Origin: an uncultured Prevotella sp.
GTDB taxonomy: Bacteria > Bacteroidota > Bacteroidia > Bacteroidales > Bacteroidaceae
Length of the DNA: 14,778 nucleotides
Direction of reading: 5' to 3'
Assembly (NCBI GenBank): GCA_934230115.1
Contig: CAKQEI010000063.1
Coordinates: forward strand, 1 to 14,778
The notes below the pieces were generated by a model. It was not told where the DNA came from. It saw only the letters and a program-made list of their open reading frames with translations, and ran no database searches. Position 1 is the first letter of the stretch. Each line of letters opens with the position of its first letter. The translations under genes and the position numbers were made by a program. Shown piece after piece: positions 13,146-14,778 of the stretch.

Positions 13146-14597
13146 TTATTCTTCTGTCTTTACATACTCGTAGGCTCCGATGTCGGGAGTGTTGTCGCGT
13201 TCACGTCCGTCGTGGTCGGTCTTAGATGATGTCTTTGGGTTGGCCTTGTCAATGGCAGCCGACTCCTTACTCAGATGGAAATCATAGCGTTGGTTGTCGC
13301 CATCGACAAGCAGAAAATGCTTTCTGCCAAGACTCACTGTGTCCTTGACGTCTTCAAACACCACATCCTCATAATGGTCCAGTTCCTCGTCGGTCACCTC
13401 CGGAGTGCGTATTATGCAGTTGGCAAAGGAATAGTTGAAGGCATTGTCGCTGTCATCGGCAGGAACACCTCCCATAAGCTCGTCGTCGGCATAACCAGTG
13501 ATGAGCGTATTGCGGCAGGCAAAATTCACCAAAGGATAAGTGGCACCAGAGATGCGAAGAGCACTGCCACGCGCCCCATCAAAAGGATAGAACTGGGCAA
13601 GAGTGCTATTGTCAACACCCACATCGCCACCGTCTACAGAAAGGCAATTGCCAAGAGCATTTGTCAACTGGCAATTCTCAATAGCCACTTTCGAGTTTAC
13701 AATATCAAGAGCTGTGCCTTGACAGTTGTGCACTGTACTGTTGCGCAAGACGAGAGTCTGACGCGAAACATCCGAAGAGTCTACACGCACGCCGTTGAAC
13801 GAGCTATGCAAGTCGGTAAAGTCCATCTCGTTGCCATACGACTTCTCGCCTATATGCACACCCTGCCATTGTCCACTCACACGATCGTAGGGCAGATAGT
13901 CGAACATATTGTCGAGTCTGTCGCCACGCAAGATTACAGGCTGCTCAGCCGTGCCCTTGCACAGGAGTTTTCCATCCACATTTATTCCAGCATCCGAATG
14001 GAAATACATTGTAACTCCGGGAGACACAGTCAATGTTGCACCCTCATTCACATTCATCATACCATAAATAACAAGCGGCTTGCCATCGGTCTCAATCACC
14101 GAATCCTTGCTCACTGTGCAGTTGCGCAGGAAACGCGCGTCCCACGTCCAGGCGTCGAGCACAACCTTCTGCTCTCGCCCACTCTCAAGCGTGAACACGA
14201 TATTGTCGGAGAGTTGCTTGGGCAGGTTGCTATTAGCAACTACCGAGGTAAGTTCCACAAACACGCGTATGCTGTCCTTATTGCGCACCTCGATGTCGCT
14301 TGCCTTATATCCCTGCTCAGGACTGAGATACACACCGTCCACATTCACACGAAAGCCTGTCTGGTTGCCTCCCTCAAGACGCACGGTGGCACATCTCAGT
14401 CCATCGCCCGACTTGTTGTATACCCAAAACGAACGTGTGGACGAGGGTACGGTGGAGAACACAGTATCGAGTCGCACTGTGTCGGTTGAGAACGTCAGCA
14501 TATTGCCTGCCGAAGTAGTGAACGTATCATCGTCGTTGCAGGCGCAAAACGTTGTTGCACCCACGAATAATAATATGTATAGAATTATTGTTTTCAT
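13146..14597 (-). CDS. Surface lipoprotein with right-handed beta-helix repeats and choice-of-anchor-Q-like end
   Basis: A 483-residue lipoprotein. The N-terminal signal (MKTIILYILLFVGATTFCAC) ends with a lipobox cysteine at Cys20; the following NDDD is the acidic pattern that in Bacteroidetes directs lipoproteins to the cell surface. A beta-sandwich-like part (about 30-155) is followed by repeated parallel beta-helix coils (about 165-380): INVDGKLLCKGTAEQPVILR, then NSTVHNCQGTALDIVNSKV and NCLSVDGGDVGVDNSTL. The C-terminus AAIDKANPKT, then DHDGRERDNTPDIGAYEY, is the motif common to choice-of-anchor Q beta-helix proteins. No catalytic residues are recognised, so glycan binding, adhesion or lyase activity are all possible. 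It probably shares a transcript with cdd. Confidence 0.85.
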   Translation of the reverse strand: MKTIILYILLFVGATTFCACNDDDTFTTSAGNMLTFSTDTVRLDTVFSTVPSSTRSFWVYNKSGDGLRCATVRLEGGNQTGFRVNVDGVYLSPEQGYKASDIEVRNKDSIRVFVELTSVVANSNLPKQLSDNIVFTLESGREQKVVLDAWTWDARFLRNCTVSKDSVIETDGKPLVIYGMMNVNEGATLTVSPGVTMYFHSDAGINVDGKLLCKGTAEQPVILRGDRLDNMFDYLPYDRVSGQWQGVHIGEKSYGNEMDFTDLHSSFNGVRVDSSDVSRQTLVLRNSTVHNCQGTALDIVNSKVAIENCQLTNALGNCLSVDGGDVGVDNSTLAQFYPFDGARGSALRISGATYPLVNFACRNTLITGYADDELMGGVPADDSDNAFNYSFANCIIRTPEVTDEELDHYEDVVFEDVKDTVSLGRKHFLLVDGDNQRYDFHLSKESAAIDKANPKTSSKTDHDGRERDNTPDIGAYEYVKTEE

Positions 14598-14633
14598 TAT
14601 TTATTATAACGTTAAAGTCTAATAAATATTGCA

Positions 14634-14641
14634 CAACGATA
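14634..14641 (-). promoter_or_regulatory. Possible -7 element of the lipoprotein-cdd transcript
   Basis: TATCGTTG on the minus strand differs at one position from TAnnTTTG and lies 36 bases before the lipoprotein ATG. No convincing -33 element. Offered as the best candidate only. Confidence 0.25.
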
Positions 14642-14665
14642 GGTGTTTTATGCGGAAATAGAAAC

Positions 14666-14700
14666 AAAAAAGATAGCGTTGGCAATTAAACCAACGCTAT
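14666..14700 (-). terminator. Terminator after tRNA-Lys
   Basis: A perfect 10-bp stem, ATAGCGTTGG (14673-14682) with CCAACGCTAT (14691-14700), and an 8-base loop. On the minus strand it is followed by six U residues (14666-14671, after one base pair gap), so it ends the tRNA transcript upstream of the lipoprotein gene. Confidence 0.85.
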
Positions 14701-14706
14701 GCTTTG

Positions 14707-14778
14707 TACACCCTTAGGGATTCGAACCCTAGACCCACTGATTAAGAGTCAGTTGCTCTACCAACTGAGCTAAGGGTG
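14707..14778 (-). tRNA. tRNA-Lys (anticodon CUU), missing one base at the window edge
   Basis: The minus strand folds as a tRNA: D arm GCTC-AGTTGGTA-GAGC, anticodon arm ACTGA-CTCTTAA-TCAGT with anticodon CTT (reads AAG, lysine), T arm TAGGG-TTCGAAT-CCCTA. The 3' acceptor strand is AGGGTGT plus discriminator A at 14707; its 5' partner ACACCCT needs one base beyond 14778. CCA is not encoded (CAA follows), so it is added after transcription. A terminator follows at once. Confidence 0.93.

Noticed and set aside
13275..14489. A 404-codon open frame opposite the lipoprotein gene
   Set aside because: It has no signal, domain or biased composition of a real protein, while the minus strand encodes a clear lipoprotein across the same bases.

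Overview
The window looks like a Bacteroidales chromosome, most likely Prevotellaceae (Prevotella or a relative). Evidence: several promoters carry the Bacteroidetes -7 element TAnnTTTG; the primary sigma factor is the short Bacteroidetes type without region 1.1; there is a BspA-type leucine-rich-repeat protein, a methylmalonyl-CoA decarboxylase-type operon, and a lipoprotein with an acidic stretch after its lipobox cysteine. Genus is an inference; no species-level call is made.

Layout. (1) 1-663: an AT-rich, decayed cassette with an intact DUF3791 gene, a 31-codon remnant of a DUF3990 gene, and a second DUF3791 gene broken by a TAA codon, closed by a hairpin shared with the convergent ppx. 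(2) 682-4530, minus strand: an operon of a cytoplasmic LRR protein, polyphosphate kinase (ppk1) and a Ppx/GppA phosphatase, with a -7 element just upstream. (3) 4612-5031, minus strand: RNase P RNA with its own promoter and a P1 helix that runs into a U tract. (4) 5174-6892: a DegP/HtrA periplasmic protease with two palindrome-like sites around its promoter and leader, and a strong terminator. (5) 6942-10232, plus strand: the primary sigma factor, then a co-directional series of a small exported protein, an HPr-kinase-like protein, a signal-peptidase-like (S24/S26) protein and a PqqD-like protein, ending at a hairpin. (6) 10248-12558, minus strand: a carboxyltransferase subunit, a 51-codon gene resembling the soluble tail of decarboxylase delta/epsilon subunits, and a biotin carrier protein, with a palindromic heptamer repeat inside the operon. 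(7) 12636-14641, minus strand: a beta-helix surface lipoprotein followed by cytidine deaminase. (8) 14666-14778, minus strand: tRNA-Lys(CUU), cut by one base at the window edge, with its terminator.

Most of the window is core housekeeping. The least explained part is 7920-10171. A kinase of the HPr kinase fold, a membrane-anchorless Ser/His-type signal-peptidase homologue and a PqqD-like peptide-binding protein are the parts expected of a ribosomal-peptide or protein-maturation pathway. No precursor peptide, radical SAM enzyme or transporter is visible here, so the system's substrate is open. The second most interesting item is the unlisted 51-codon gene and the repeat in the decarboxylase operon, together with the absence of the membrane beta subunit from this locus.
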